Part shown: positions 16,850 to 26,508 of the stretch, in pieces
Layout of the letters: each line of letters opens with the position of its first letter
How positions within the stretch are numbered: position 1 is the first letter of the stretch
From: Mesorhizobium sp. LSJC280B00
GTDB lineage: Bacteria; Pseudomonadota; Alphaproteobacteria; Rhizobiales; Rhizobiaceae
Direction: 5' to 3'
DNA: 64,000 nt
Assembly (NCBI RefSeq): GCF_000502835.1
Contig: NZ_AYVL01000008.1
Location: 50,321 to 114,320, forward strand
Made by a program: the position numbers and the translations under genes
Notes under the pieces: generated by a model
What the model was told of the DNA's origin: nothing
Databases searched by the model: none
What the model saw: the letters and a program-made list of their open reading frames with translations, nothing else

Positions 16850-17184
16850 ATGCGCCTCTTTATGGCACAACCCTACACCCATGGAAGCGTCGGAGCCAGA
16901 ACGCGCCGTTGGCCGCGCGGTGAATGACCGCTCGTCAGCCGTTCCTGACTTTCGACCGGGTGCGGATGAACGTCTTCAACGGGTCAACTTGCGTCGTCAG
17001 GGCTCTCGGCGTCAAAGGTCCGAGAGGGTTCGAAGTCGGTCGTTCAGAGTGATTGCGTTTTGACTCCAGAGCGCCGCGCGTCATTGGACGCGCAAAGGAC
17101 GCTATAACACTTTGAATTTTGCATGATCCTTTCCGAACCGGAGGTCAGCGCAGCAAAACCATGCCGGTTTCCGGGGGTCATGCC
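16850..17184. repeat. Intergenic region with cyclase-upstream repeat and a REP-like hairpin
   Basis: 17032-17074 resembles 13901-13944 upstream of the other cyclase. GCGCGTC (17076-17082) and GACGCGC (17087-17093) form a perfect 7-bp stem with loop ATTG, followed by AAAGGACGCTATAACACTTT, which I recognise as typical of short dispersed rhizobial intergenic repeats. No gene is seen. Confidence 0.5.
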
Positions 17185-18210
17185 CTAAGGCAGCCTGAAC
17201 CGGTATTCGGTCACGTGATGATAGATCTGGCCCGGCCACAGCGTGGCTTGCGGGAAATACGGCCGGTTCGGCGCATCCGGCCAGATTTGCGGCTCCAGGC
17301 AGAAGCCTGAAAACGCCTTGTACTGGCGTCCGCCCAGTCCAGGCGAGGACGGTGCCAGATACTGGCCGGTATAGAGCTGGACGCCCGGCTCGGTCGTCCA
17401 GAGCTCCATCTCGACGCCGGAATTCGCGCCTTGCGCCCATGATGCCTGCTTCAGCGGCCCGCGCGTCGAAGCGAGGCAGAAATTCTGGTCGTAGGGGAGT
17501 TGCTCGCCCTCGGTCTCCATGCGCAGCGGCCGCGCCTGGCGAAAATCGAAGGGGGTGCCGTCGACCGGCTTGACCGTGCCTGTCGGGATCAGATCCGCGT
17601 CGACCGGCAGATAGGCGCCGGCATTCAGCATCAGCCGGTGGTCGAGAATGTCGCCGGTGCCGCCGTCATCCAGGTTGAAATAGGAATGCTGCGTGAGGTT
17701 GCAGAGCGTCGGCTCCTCGCAGGTGGCGGTCAGTTCGACGCTGAGCGTGCCGGGGATCTTGAGCCGGTAGGTGCAGGTCACGTCGAGCGCGCCGGGAAAG
17801 CCCATCATGCCGTCGGGGTCGTGCAGGGTCAGCGTGACAAAATCCCTGCCATGCAGCGAAACCGCCCAGGCACGGCGCGAAAAACCTTGCGAACCGCCAT
17901 GCAGCGTGTGCTTTTCGAGGAAATTGCGCTCGGTCTGGTAGCGTTTGCCGGCAAGCGTGAAGCGGCCGTCGCGGATACGGTTGGCATAGCGCCCGACGAC
18001 AGTGCCGAAGAAGGCGGTGTCCGTCTCATAGTGCTCGAAACGATCATAGCCGAGCACCAATGGCGCCTCGTGCCCGGCCAGGTGCAGATCCTGGATGATC
18101 GCACCCAGGCCGATGATGTTGGCGGTAAGGCCGCCGCCACGAATGGTGAAACGGCGGACTTCCTCGCCCGCCTGCGTCGTGCCGAAAACCTCGCCGTCCT
18201 TCATCGCCAT
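17185..18210 (-). CDS. galM: Aldose 1-epimerase (mutarotase)
   Basis: A 341-residue GalM-family enzyme interconverting alpha and beta anomers of aldoses in the cytoplasm. Conserved elements are GRYANRI (substrate Arg), HTLHGG (His), LTQHSYFNL (catalytic His) and the C-terminal Glu in SGFCLEPQIWPDAPN (catalytic base). The length is standard. An alternative ATG two codons later (18204) is possible. It lies near a succinate-semialdehyde dehydrogenase on the same strand (about 80 bp); no functional link is evident. Confidence 0.88.
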   Translation of the reverse strand: MAMKDGEVFGTTQAGEEVRRFTIRGGGLTANIIGLGAIIQDLHLAGHEAPLVLGYDRFEHYETDTAFFGTVVGRYANRIRDGRFTLAGKRYQTERNFLEKHTLHGGSQGFSRRAWAVSLHGRDFVTLTLHDPDGMMGFPGALDVTCTYRLKIPGTLSVELTATCEEPTLCNLTQHSYFNLDDGGTGDILDHRLMLNAGAYLPVDADLIPTGTVKPVDGTPFDFRQARPLRMETEGEQLPYDQNFCLASTRGPLKQASWAQGANSGVEMELWTTEPGVQLYTGQYLAPSSPGLGGRQYKAFSGFCLEPQIWPDAPNRPYFPQATLWPGQIYHHVTEYRFRLP

Positions 18211-18292
18211 GCCCGCAAGTTCATTGATCGATGCCAGCCTGGCCTTTTCCGAAGCGGCTCAGGGTCTTTTTCGGTATTACCGCATGAGGCTT

Positions 18293-19750
18293 CTAGAGAC
18301 CAAGTCCGCCGATGCAGACATATTTGGTGTCGAGATAGTCCTCGATGCCCTGATGGCCGCCTTCCTTGCCGAGGCCCGATTCCTTGACGCCGCCGAACGG
18401 CGCCTCAGGTGTGGTGATGAGCCCTTCATTGACGCCGACCATGCCGTATTTGAGTCCTTCCATGACCCGGAAGGCGCGGCCGAGATCGCCGGTGTAGAAG
18501 TAGCAGGCCAGGCCGAACTCGGTGTCGTTGGCGAGTGCCACGGCCTCTTCCTCGGTCTCGAACTTGAACACCGGCGCCACCGGGCCGAAGATTTCTTCCT
18601 TCATGAAGCGCATCTTCGGCGTCGCATTGGCGATCACCGTCGGCTGGAAGAACGAGCCGCCGAGCGCGTGGCGCTTGCCGCCGGCGACGACCTTGCCGCC
18701 CTTGGCGGTAGCGTCGGCAATCAGCTCCTCGACCTTCTCCACCGCCTTTTCGTCGATCAGCGGCCCCTGCTGGACGCCGTCTTCGAGGCCGGAACCGACC
18801 TTCAGTCCGTCGCTCGCGGCAGCCAACTTTTCGACGAACTGGTCATAGATGCCGGCCTGCACCAGGAAGCGGTTGGTGCAGACGCAGGTCTGGCCGGAAT
18901 TGCGGTACTTGGCGGTGATGGCGCCAGCGACGGCCCGCTCGATGTCGGCGTCGTCGAAGACGATGAACGGCGCATTGCCACCGAGCTCCATCGACACTTT
19001 CTTGACGGTCACCGACGACTTCTGGATCAGGATCTTGCCGACCTCGGTCGAGCCGGTGAAGGTGATCTTCTTGACCAGCGGGTTGGCACAGATCTCGTCG
19101 CCGATCTCACCGGCGGCGCCGGTCAGGATATTGATCACGCCTTTGGGGAAGCCGACTTCCTCGGCAAGCGCGCCCCAGGCAAGACCGGAGTAAGGCGTCT
19201 GCGACGCCGGCTTAACCACGGCGGTACAGCCGGCGGCAAGCGCCGGACCGAGCTTGCGGGCCAGCATCGAGGACGGGAAATTCCATGGCGTAATAGCGGC
19301 GATGACGCCGACCGGTTCCTTGGTCACCAGGATACGGCGGTCCGCCCAGGGCGACGGCACGACGTCGCCATAAGTGCGGCGGCCTTCTTCGGCGAACCAC
19401 AATATGTAGGACGCGGCCGAGCCGATCTCGCCCTTCGATTCGAACAGCGACTTGCCCTGCTCGATGGTTAGTAGTTCGGCCAGCACGTCCTGATTGTCCA
19501 TCATCGCGTCGTGCAGCTTGCGCAACAGCTTCGAGCGTTCGAGCGCGGTGGTCTTGCGCCATGTCTTGAAGGCAGCGTCGGCGGCCTCGATGGCGCGGCG
19601 GGTCTCGGCCTTGCCCGACTTCGGCACGGTGCCGATCTTGAGGCCGGTGGCAGGATTGTTGACGTCGACCGTCTGGCCTGAATCGGCCTGCACCCATTCG
19701 CCATTGATGAGATTGGCCTGCCGCATGAAATGGCTGGTTTTCTGAAGCAT
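18293..19750 (-). CDS. gabD: NAD(P)-dependent succinate-semialdehyde dehydrogenase
   Basis: A 485-residue aldehyde dehydrogenase, best matching the GabD branch that oxidises succinate semialdehyde to succinate in 4-aminobutyrate breakdown. It begins MLQKTSHFMRQANLINGEW, with the cofactor region ITPWNFPSSMLARKLGPALA. The catalytic Glu is in SMELGGNAPFIVFDD and the catalytic Cys in NSGQTCVCTNRFLVQ. It ends with the usual PFGGVKESGLGKEGG segment. The start at 19750 has CGGAGGCGAG; an in-frame start at 19954 was rejected as it lacks family similarity. The exact substrate is inferred. Confidence 0.87.
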   Translation of the reverse strand: MLQKTSHFMRQANLINGEWVQADSGQTVDVNNPATGLKIGTVPKSGKAETRRAIEAADAAFKTWRKTTALERSKLLRKLHDAMMDNQDVLAELLTIEQGKSLFESKGEIGSAASYILWFAEEGRRTYGDVVPSPWADRRILVTKEPVGVIAAITPWNFPSSMLARKLGPALAAGCTAVVKPASQTPYSGLAWGALAEEVGFPKGVINILTGAAGEIGDEICANPLVKKITFTGSTEVGKILIQKSSVTVKKVSMELGGNAPFIVFDDADIERAVAGAITAKYRNSGQTCVCTNRFLVQAGIYDQFVEKLAAASDGLKVGSGLEDGVQQGPLIDEKAVEKVEELIADATAKGGKVVAGGKRHALGGSFFQPTVIANATPKMRFMKEEIFGPVAPVFKFETEEEAVALANDTEFGLACYFYTGDLGRAFRVMEGLKYGMVGVNEGLITTPEAPFGGVKESGLGKEGGHQGIEDYLDTKYVCIGGLGL

Positions 19751-19940
19751 GATCTCGCCTCCGTTCGGCACCTGGCGGGCCGGTCGCTGATTTCGTGAAT
19801 GGACGTGCGCGATAGCATCGCTAGAGCCACTGCTCTTAGCCCAGGGCAAGCCCCGCAAGCAATCACAAGATGGCATATAGGGTTTGGGCCAGCCAAAGCG
19901 AGAGCGATGCAGCCGGGTTCTTATCCAAAAACCCGGGCTC

Positions 19941-20891
19941 TTATCCAAAAACATGGACGACCACGGTCAGCCAAAACGCAGTGGTCACGACCGCACAGGC
20001 GGTGGCGATGGTCATCTGGTTCGACGCCAGCGCCTGGCCGGTGTTGAACTGCACCGCGATGAGATAGGAATTGATGCCGGACGGCAACGCCGCAACCATG
20101 ACCGCCACCTTGGCCGTCAATGGCGGCAGGCCGATCAGCCAGACCAGGCCGAGAACCAGCGCCGGCATTAGGAACAGTTTCAGCGCCGACAGCGCCAGCG
20201 CCGGCCTTACATTGCCGGAAATGCCGAAACGGCGCAGGCTGAGCCCCATGGCGAACAGCGCCACCGGGGCGGCCGTGCCGGCCAGCGCGTCGCTCAGCCG
20301 CGTCGCAAGCACCGGCAGCGGCGCACCGGTGAAGCGCCACGCCAGCCCGGCCAGTATGCCGATGATCAGCGGATTGATGAATACCCTCCTGAGAAAGCTC
20401 CTGACGACGCGGAGCGGATGCACAGGCTCGCTGCCGCCGCGGCCGAACATCTCGAACAGGATGATCGAGGCCATCATCATCACCGGCAGGTGAATGGAGA
20501 CGAGCAGTGACAGCACTTCGAACCCGGCCGGCCCGAACACGCCGATGATGAAGGGCGCGCCGAGCAGGACAACGTTGGAGTAGGACGACGATACGCCGCC
20601 GACGACGCCGGCGCGGGCGTCTCGTCCGAAAATGCGCGTAATGACCAGATGGCCGGTGGCCCAGGTGAGCGCGACCGCCGCGAAATAAGCGCCCCACAGC
20701 GACCACGGCGCCACGCCGTGGAAATCAGCCTTTACCATGGTCTGGAACAGCAAAAGCGGCATTGCCACGTTGATGGCGAATTCGGATACGCCCTCGCCGC
20801 TCGCCGGCTTCAAATAACCGGTGAACCCGGCAAGATAGCCGAGGCCGACGAGACTGAAGACGAAGAGGACGGTTTCGGTAAGCGGAGACAT
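19941..20891 (-). CDS. AEC family transporter (auxin efflux carrier-like)
   Basis: A 316-residue inner-membrane protein with about ten hydrophobic segments arranged as two five-helix halves, as in AEC/BART carriers. The first half contains INVAMPLLLFQTMV and the second MVAALPSGINSYLIAV, the crossover regions around a conserved Pro. The start at 20891 (MSPLTETVLF) has GGGAAAA close upstream; the start at 20960 lacks family similarity. Bacterial members export malonate, malate or other organic anions; the substrate here is not known. A 20-bp duplication straddles the stop codon (19918-19952). Confidence 0.82.
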   Translation of the reverse strand: MSPLTETVLFVFSLVGLGYLAGFTGYLKPASGEGVSEFAINVAMPLLLFQTMVKADFHGVAPWSLWGAYFAAVALTWATGHLVITRIFGRDARAGVVGGVSSSYSNVVLLGAPFIIGVFGPAGFEVLSLLVSIHLPVMMMASIILFEMFGRGGSEPVHPLRVVRSFLRRVFINPLIIGILAGLAWRFTGAPLPVLATRLSDALAGTAAPVALFAMGLSLRRFGISGNVRPALALSALKLFLMPALVLGLVWLIGLPPLTAKVAVMVAALPSGINSYLIAVQFNTGQALASNQMTIATACAVVTTAFWLTVVVHVFG

Positions 20892-21040
20892 TTTTCCCGT
20901 GATAGGCGAGCCCCGGCGGCGGCGCAATCGCCCTTCCCTCGCGAATGTACCGGCCAACAATCCGGCCGCTCGGATCTTGCCCGAATTTGCTCATGGTTGG
21001 ATGCCAGCGCTATACAGGGTTGTCGGGGGACACGCGGCGA

Positions 21041-24000
21041 ATGGGCCTTGTCGGAAATCAGCACTTCTTCAAGCAGGCGTGGCTGACGGCTTTCGTCGGC
21101 GCCATGCTTTGCCTCGTGGTGACCTCGGCTCATGCCGCGGAGCCGGCGAGCCTCAAGGGCGTGGCGCTGATTGTCGGCCAGTCGAAATACCAGCACATAG
21201 CGGCTCTTCCCAACCCCGCCAACGACGCCCGCGACATCGCCAAGATGCTGACCGACCTCGGCTTCGACGCGCGCAGTGTAACCGACCGCGACACGGCAAA
21301 GCTGAAGCGCGACCTCGAGCGTTTCGCCGAGGATGCAGAGGACGCCGACGTCGCCTTGATCTACTATTCCGGCCACGGCATCGAGGCCGGCGGCGAAAAC
21401 TATCTGGTGCCGGTCGACGCCGACGTTTCTTCATTGAAGGACGCCGATCAGGCCCTGGTGCCGATCTCCGCCGTCATGGACGAATTGAAGACGACCGTGC
21501 CGGTAACGATCATGTTTGCTCGATGCCTGCCGCACCAACCCGTTTCCGGCGGATGCGGTGCTGCGCCGGGCGCCGACGGCCTCGGCCTCCCCGATCAGCG
21601 CCGGCGGATTGGAGCCGGTGCGCGGTGCCAGGGCACTGGCAAACGCGACCGCGACGGAAAATCTGGGAACGGTGATCGGCTTTGCCGCCGAGCCGGGGCG
21701 GCCGGCACTCGACGGCATCGTCGGCGAAAACAGCCCCTACGCAGCGGCACTTCTGCGCCACCTAGCGGCAATGAAGGGCACCGAGTTCGGCTCGGTCATG
21801 CGCATGGTGACCGAGGAGGTCTATCTCGACACCAAGGCAAGGCAGCGGCCATGGGTCAATGAAAGCCTGCGCCGGCTGCTCTATTTCGGCGTTGCACCGC
21901 AGGAGCCGACCGGCGACGACGACCTGATCACCGGCGAGCGGCGGCAATTGCTGCTGACGATCGCCGAGTTGCCGAACCCCAAGCGGGCACAGGTCGAACT
22001 GGCCTCGCTGCAGGACGGCGTGCCGCTCGACGCGCTTTATGGCGTGCTGAAGGCGCTCGGCACCGAAAAGATGCCGGAGGACCCCACCGACCTGCAAAAG
22101 CTGCTCGATGCGCAGGCCGAGCGCCTGAAGAAGATGATCTCCGAGCGCAACGCGCTGCGCACCGACGACCCCGAGATCAGCCGCCTCGTCGCCTCGGCCG
22201 ACAAAGCGATCGGCCAGGGCGCCATCGTCACCGCGCGCAACTTCCTCGACCAGGCGGTGGGCCGGGTCGAGCAGGCCAGCGGCGTGGTCGATCGGGCAGA
22301 GGATCTGGTCAGGCAGAAGCGTCTTGCCGACGCGGCGATCTATGCCAGGCGCGCCGACGCTTCGGCGCTGGTCTTCGACTATCTGTCGGCCGCCAACGAC
22401 TACGGCGAGGCCTTCTCGCTGGTCGAGAGATGGGACGACAGGCTGCGCTGGAACTACAAGAACCAGGAGGCGGAAGCGCTCAACGCGCATGGCAACGCCA
22501 CCGGCGACAGGCAAGCGCTGCAGCACGCTATCGACGCCTACCGCGTCATCCTGAACTTCATCCCCAATGGCGAGCAGAACCGCGACTGGGCGATCACCCG
22601 CAACAACATGGCGGTGGTGCTGCAGACGATCGGCGAGCGCGAGCGCGAAACCGACCGGCTGGAAGAGGCAGCGAAAATCTTTCGCGATTCGCTTGCCGTG
22701 TTCGAGCGCGAGAAGGACGACATCAACTGGGCCGCGGCCCAGAACAACCTGGCCAATGTGCTGTTGAAGATCGGCGAACGCGAGAGCGACCCGAAACGCC
22801 TGAATGAGGCGGTGGTGGCGATGCGCGCCACGCTGGAGAAGCGGCCCCGCGACAAAGTCCCGCTGGACTGGGCCGCCTCGCAAAGCAACCTTGGCCTTGC
22901 GCTTTACGCGCTTTCGGAGCGCGAACCGGACGGCGAGCGCCTGACCGAGGCCGAGGCCGCCTACCGGCTGGCGCTTGAAGAATACACGCGCGAAAAGGCG
23001 CCCGTTCAGTGGGCGATGGTCCAGAACAATCTCGGCAACACGCTGGTGTCTCTCGGCACGCAACGCAACGACAAGGCAAAAATCGACGAGGCAGCCGCGG
23101 CATTCCGCGCCGCGCTCGAAATCCGCACACGCGACACCTTCCCGCTCTCCTGGGCGAGCAGCCGTCTCAATCTGGGTAACGCGCTGAGCAGTGCTGCCCG
23201 TTTCGATCTCGGCACCGGCCTGCTCGAAGAGGCGGCTGCCGCCTATGGCGACGCGCTGACCATATTCACACGCCAACGTTTTCCGACGGATTGGGCTTCG
23301 GCGGAGAACAATCTCGGCTCGATCTACCAGACGCTCGGCCAGCGCACGCGCGATCCTGCCAGGCTTGAGCAATCGGCGGCCGCATACCGGGCGGCACGGC
23401 GCGTCTACACCAAGAAGGAGTTTCCGCTCGACTGGGCGATGACCCACTACAATCTCGGCAACACGCTGCAACTGCTCGGCGGCGTGACCGACAAGCCGGT
23501 GCATTACGAGGAGGCGATCGAGGCCTATCGCGATGCACTTCGCGAATACAAGCGCGAGACGACGCCGCGGCAATGGGCACTGGCGCAGGCCGGTCTAGGC
23601 TCGGCGCTGCAATGGCTGAGCATGAGCGAGGCCGATCCCCGCAAACTGGCCGCTTCGATCGCCGCGCGCCGGGCAGCGCTGGAGGTGCTGACCTTCGAGA
23701 CCTCGCCCGTCGACTGGGCGAACGCGCAGAACGGCATCGGCATGAGCCTGATCAATCTAGGCAATCTCGAACGCACCGGCAAATATCTGGACGAAGCCGA
23801 AGCCGCCTTCGAGGCAACGCTCAAGGTCTTCACCCGCGAAAGCCAGCCGATGCAATGGGCCTTCGAGCAGAACAATCTCGGCGACGTCCACTGGAACCGC
23901 GGCAGCTATGGCGGTGGCAATGCCGAATACCAAAAGGCGATCGAATTCTTCGAGAACGCCAAGCAGGGCTTTACCGATGCTGGCTATACACTCCCCATCC

Positions 24001-24053
24001 CGCTGACCGACCGCAAGATCGATCTGGTGAAGAAGCAGATAGCGAAGAAATAG
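21041..24053 (+). pseudogene. Caspase-like (peptidase C14) TPR protein, frameshifted between catalytic His and Cys
   Basis: The first frame (21041 to 21862) has a signal peptide (QAWLTAFVGAMLCLVVTSAHA) and a caspase p20-like fold with His112 in YYSGHGIEAGGENYLVP. The catalytic Cys motif LLDACRTNPF is in the next frame, which runs to 24053. Removing one T from the TTT at 21515-21517 joins them as VTIMLLDACRTNP and gives a 1003-residue protein with Cys163. The second frame carries a helical linker and ten tandem repeats of about 47 residues (pattern DWA..QNNLGN.L..LGER) with TPR character. The protein would be periplasmic or exported. Either it is a genuine mutation, a sequence error, or less likely a programmed slip. 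A histidine phosphatase gene follows by about 106 bp. Confidence 0.8.
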
Positions 24054-24159
24054 GCGTCTCGGCCGCAGGTTGCACTCGGCTTGTCTTTCAGCCGGCTTTG
24101 CCGTCCCTATATGCCGGTCACCGGGGACCTGCCTGCCGGTCACCCGAAAAGGATGTCTG

Positions 24160-24708
24160 ATGCTTCGATTTGTGCTGGCGCTGCTGTTGCTTGCCGTTTC
24201 CGCCACAGCCCATGCGACGGAAGCCGGCTGGGCGCTGCTGCGCGACGGCGGGCATGTCGTGCTGCTTCGCCATGCCATGGTCACAGGCACCACCGATGCG
24301 GCCAATTTCGACCTCGGCAAATGCACCACCCAGGTCAATCTCTCGGAGCGCGGCAAGCAACAGGCGCGCAAGATCGGCGCGCTGTTTGGCGCCCGCGCGG
24401 CACCGGTCGAGCGCGTGCTGTCCAGCCGTTATTGCCGCTGCCTCGAGACCGCCCGCATCGCTTTCGAAAGCGAGCCGGAGCCGTTCGCACCGCTTGACCT
24501 GCTGAAGACCGACGAAAAGGAGAAGGCCGCTCAGATCGCTGCGATCCTGGCAGAGATCCGCGGCTATTCCGGCTCCGACAATCTGGTCATGGTCACGCAT
24601 CTCGAAGACATCAAGGAATTGACCGGCATCTCGCCGCGCGAAGGCGAAGCCGTGGTCGTCGAGCCGCAAGGCGACGGACTGCGCGTGCTCGGCCGCGTTA
24701 CCTTCTGA
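24160..24708 (+). CDS. Exported histidine phosphatase family protein
   Basis: A 182-residue protein with a Sec signal peptide (MLRFVLALLLLAVSATAHA). The phosphoacceptor motif is LLRHAMVTG, with RHA in place of the usual RHG. Second-site residues are in LSSRYCRCLETA and the second His is in MVTHLEDIKE. The start at 24160 has AAAAGGATG upstream. It belongs to the short branch-2-like SixA/PhoE-type phosphatases found in the periplasm. The substrate is unknown. It follows the caspase-TPR gene on the same strand. Confidence 0.75.
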   Translation: MLRFVLALLLLAVSATAHATEAGWALLRDGGHVVLLRHAMVTGTTDAANFDLGKCTTQVNLSERGKQQARKIGALFGARAAPVERVLSSRYCRCLETARIAFESEPEPFAPLDLLKTDEKEKAAQIAAILAEIRGYSGSDNLVMVTHLEDIKELTGISPREGEAVVVEPQGDGLRVLGRVTF

Positions 24709-24921
24709 CCGGGCCGGTCGCTCCTCGCGTCGAGCGAGATAGGTGTTGCCGAAATGCCACTGCCACGAGAAGCCGTGGTTGGATTCCGATCTCATCTTGC
24801 TCTGCCTGGGCAGCAATCCCATCTGCGCCCGGCGTATCAGGCCTTTTCCTGCCCGGAAAAACCGATTAGACAGCCCAAAACACATGCGGACAGATTCCGC
24901 CCGCAATCGAAGGAAAAGCCC

Positions 24922-25206
24922 TTGTCCACCACGTTCGACAAAGTCGCCAAGATCATCGCCGACACCAGCGAGATCGACATCGAGACGATCACGCCCGAAA
25001 GCCACACCATCGACGATCTCGGCATAGACAGCCTCGACTTCCTCGACATCGTCTTTGCCATCGACAAGGAATTCGGCATCAAGGTGCCGTTGGAAAAGTG
25101 GACGCAGGAGGTCAACGACGGCAAGGCCTCGACCGACGACTATTTCGTCATGAAGAACCTGTGCGCCAAGATCGACGCGCTCGTCGCCGCCAAGAACGCC
25201 ATCTAA
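24922..25206 (+). CDS. acpXL: Acyl carrier protein AcpXL for very-long-chain lipid A fatty acids
   Basis: A 94-residue dedicated carrier for 27-hydroxyoctacosanoic acid synthesis in rhizobial lipid A. The phosphopantetheine site is Ser37 in [10 protein letters not shown]. The sequence from [19 protein letters not shown] to the C-terminus follows AcpXL, which is longer than housekeeping ACP. The start is TTG at 24922, supported by GAAGGAAAAG upstream and the family's MSTTFDKV N-terminus; in-frame upstream extensions to 24754 have no similarity. It is the first gene of a five-gene plus-strand cluster ending at 29839. Confidence 0.93.
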   Translation: MSTTFDKVAKIIADTSEIDIETITPESHTIDDLGIDSLDFLDIVFAIDKEFGIKVPLEKWTQEVNDGKASTDDYFVMKNLCAKIDALVAAKNAI

Positions 25207-25245
25207 GCACAGCGCTTGACGCGCCCTCACCCACAACAGCCGCCC

Positions 25246-26433
25246 ATGAACCCCCGCGACGTCGTCATATCAGGCATCGGCCTTGTCTCGTCGTTGGGCG
25301 AGGGTCCGGATGCGCATTGGCAAAAGCTCGTCCAGCCGCGCCTTGAACCGGTTCTGGAGGCCTCGCGCTTCTCGCCCTATACGGTCCACCCGCTGCCGGA
25401 GATCGACTGGAACCTGCAGATCGCCAAGCGTGGCGACCAGCGGCAGATGGAGACCTGGCAGAGGCTCGGCACCTATGCGGCCGGCCTTGCGCTCGACGAT
25501 GCCGGCATCAAGGGCAATGACGAACTCTGCGCGACCATGGACATGGTGGTGGCCGCCGGCGGCGGCGAGCGCGACGAGGCGGTCGACGCGGCCATTCTCG
25601 CAGCATCGGAAAGCCGCAATGACCGCGACGTGCTGCTCAACGAGAAGCTGACCACGGAATTGCGCCCCACGCTGTTTCTGGCACAGCTCTCCAACCTGCT
25701 CGCCGGCAACATCTCGATCGTCCACAAGGTGACGGGATCGTCGCGCACCTTCATGGGCGAGGAAGGTGCCGGCGTTGCCGCTGTCGAGACGGCGGCCGCG
25801 CGCATCCGCTCCGGCCAGTCGACGCATATACTGGTCGGCGGCGCTTTCCAGACCGAACATTCCGACATGCTGCTCGGCTATGAACTGGCCGGCTACCTGC
25901 ATCGCGGGGCGTGGCGGCCGGTCTGGCAAAGGCAAGGTGCCGAAGGCGGCGGCGTGGTGACCGGATCCGGCGGCGCGTTTCTCGTCCTGGAGCAACGCGA
26001 GCATGCGGAAAGCCGTGGCCGGAAGATCTATGCGGAACTCGGCCCGGTCCTGTCCGGCCGCGCCAGGCGCCGGCGGGGCGAACTCGATGGCGAGATCGAC
26101 ACGCTGCTGAAGCAGGCCGCATTGCCGAATGGCGAGCTGCTCGCGATCTCCGGCGCTTCGGGCGCCCATGCCGCGACCGCCGCCGAGAAATCGGCGCTCG
26201 ACGCCAATCCGGCGATCGCCGCACGCGGCTTTTCGACGTTGACCGGCCACATGAAGGAAGCGCAGTTCCCCTTTGCCGTTGCGCTGGCGGCCCTGGCTGT
26301 CGACCGCAAGGCCGCTTACCCTGTCTTCGACGCCACAGTCGAAAAACCGTTTGCCGGTGTCCCGAAGACCGTCCTTGCAACGGCGATCGGCTATCACCAA
26401 TTCGAGGGCATGGCGCTGATCAAAGCCGCCTAG
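25246..26433 (+). CDS. fabF2XL: Beta-ketoacyl-ACP synthase-like protein FabF2XL, lacking the catalytic Cys
   Basis: A 395-residue thiolase-fold protein in the position of FabF2XL in rhizobial VLCFA clusters. Where KAS enzymes have STACASG, this reads VTGSSRTFMG (residues 162-171), so the nucleophilic Cys is replaced by Ser165 or shifted. HGTST is replaced by GAHAATAAE, while the second His (TGHMKEAQFPF) remains. It may pair with FabF1XL as a chain-length-factor-like subunit, by analogy with type II polyketide synthase heterodimers; this is an inference. The start at 25246 (MNPRDVVISGIG) matches KAS N-termini; TTG at 25216 is an alternative. A REP-like palindrome starts immediately at its stop. 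Confidence 0.82.
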   Translation: MNPRDVVISGIGLVSSLGEGPDAHWQKLVQPRLEPVLEASRFSPYTVHPLPEIDWNLQIAKRGDQRQMETWQRLGTYAAGLALDDAGIKGNDELCATMDMVVAAGGGERDEAVDAAILAASESRNDRDVLLNEKLTTELRPTLFLAQLSNLLAGNISIVHKVTGSSRTFMGEEGAGVAAVETAAARIRSGQSTHILVGGAFQTEHSDMLLGYELAGYLHRGAWRPVWQRQGAEGGGVVTGSGGAFLVLEQREHAESRGRKIYAELGPVLSGRARRRRGELDGEIDTLLKQAALPNGELLAISGASGAHAATAAEKSALDANPAIAARGFSTLTGHMKEAQFPFAVALAALAVDRKAAYPVFDATVEKPFAGVPKTVLATAIGYHQFEGMALIKAA

Positions 26434-26481
26434 AGCATCGGACCGAAAAGTGTGACGCGGTTTTCGGGCGATCCGACGCTC
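26433..26481. repeat. REP-like palindrome between fabF2XL and fabF1XL
   Basis: This imperfect palindrome (GAGCATCGGACCGAAAA, then TTTTCGG, ATCCGA, GCTC) has the core CCGAAAAGTG..GTTTTCGG also present at 43388-43432. It lies inside an operon and touches the upstream stop codon. Confidence 0.6.
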
Positions 26482-26508
26482 CAAGAGAAACAGGTTTTTG
26501 GACAACAA

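Noticed and set aside
21762-23573. 603-codon open frame on the minus strand
   Set aside because: Antisense to the TPR repeats. The high-GC codon pattern of the real gene leaves the opposite frame open; no domain is seen.
24118-25236. 372-codon minus-strand open frame
   Set aside because: Antisense to the histidine phosphatase and acpXL; no coding signature.
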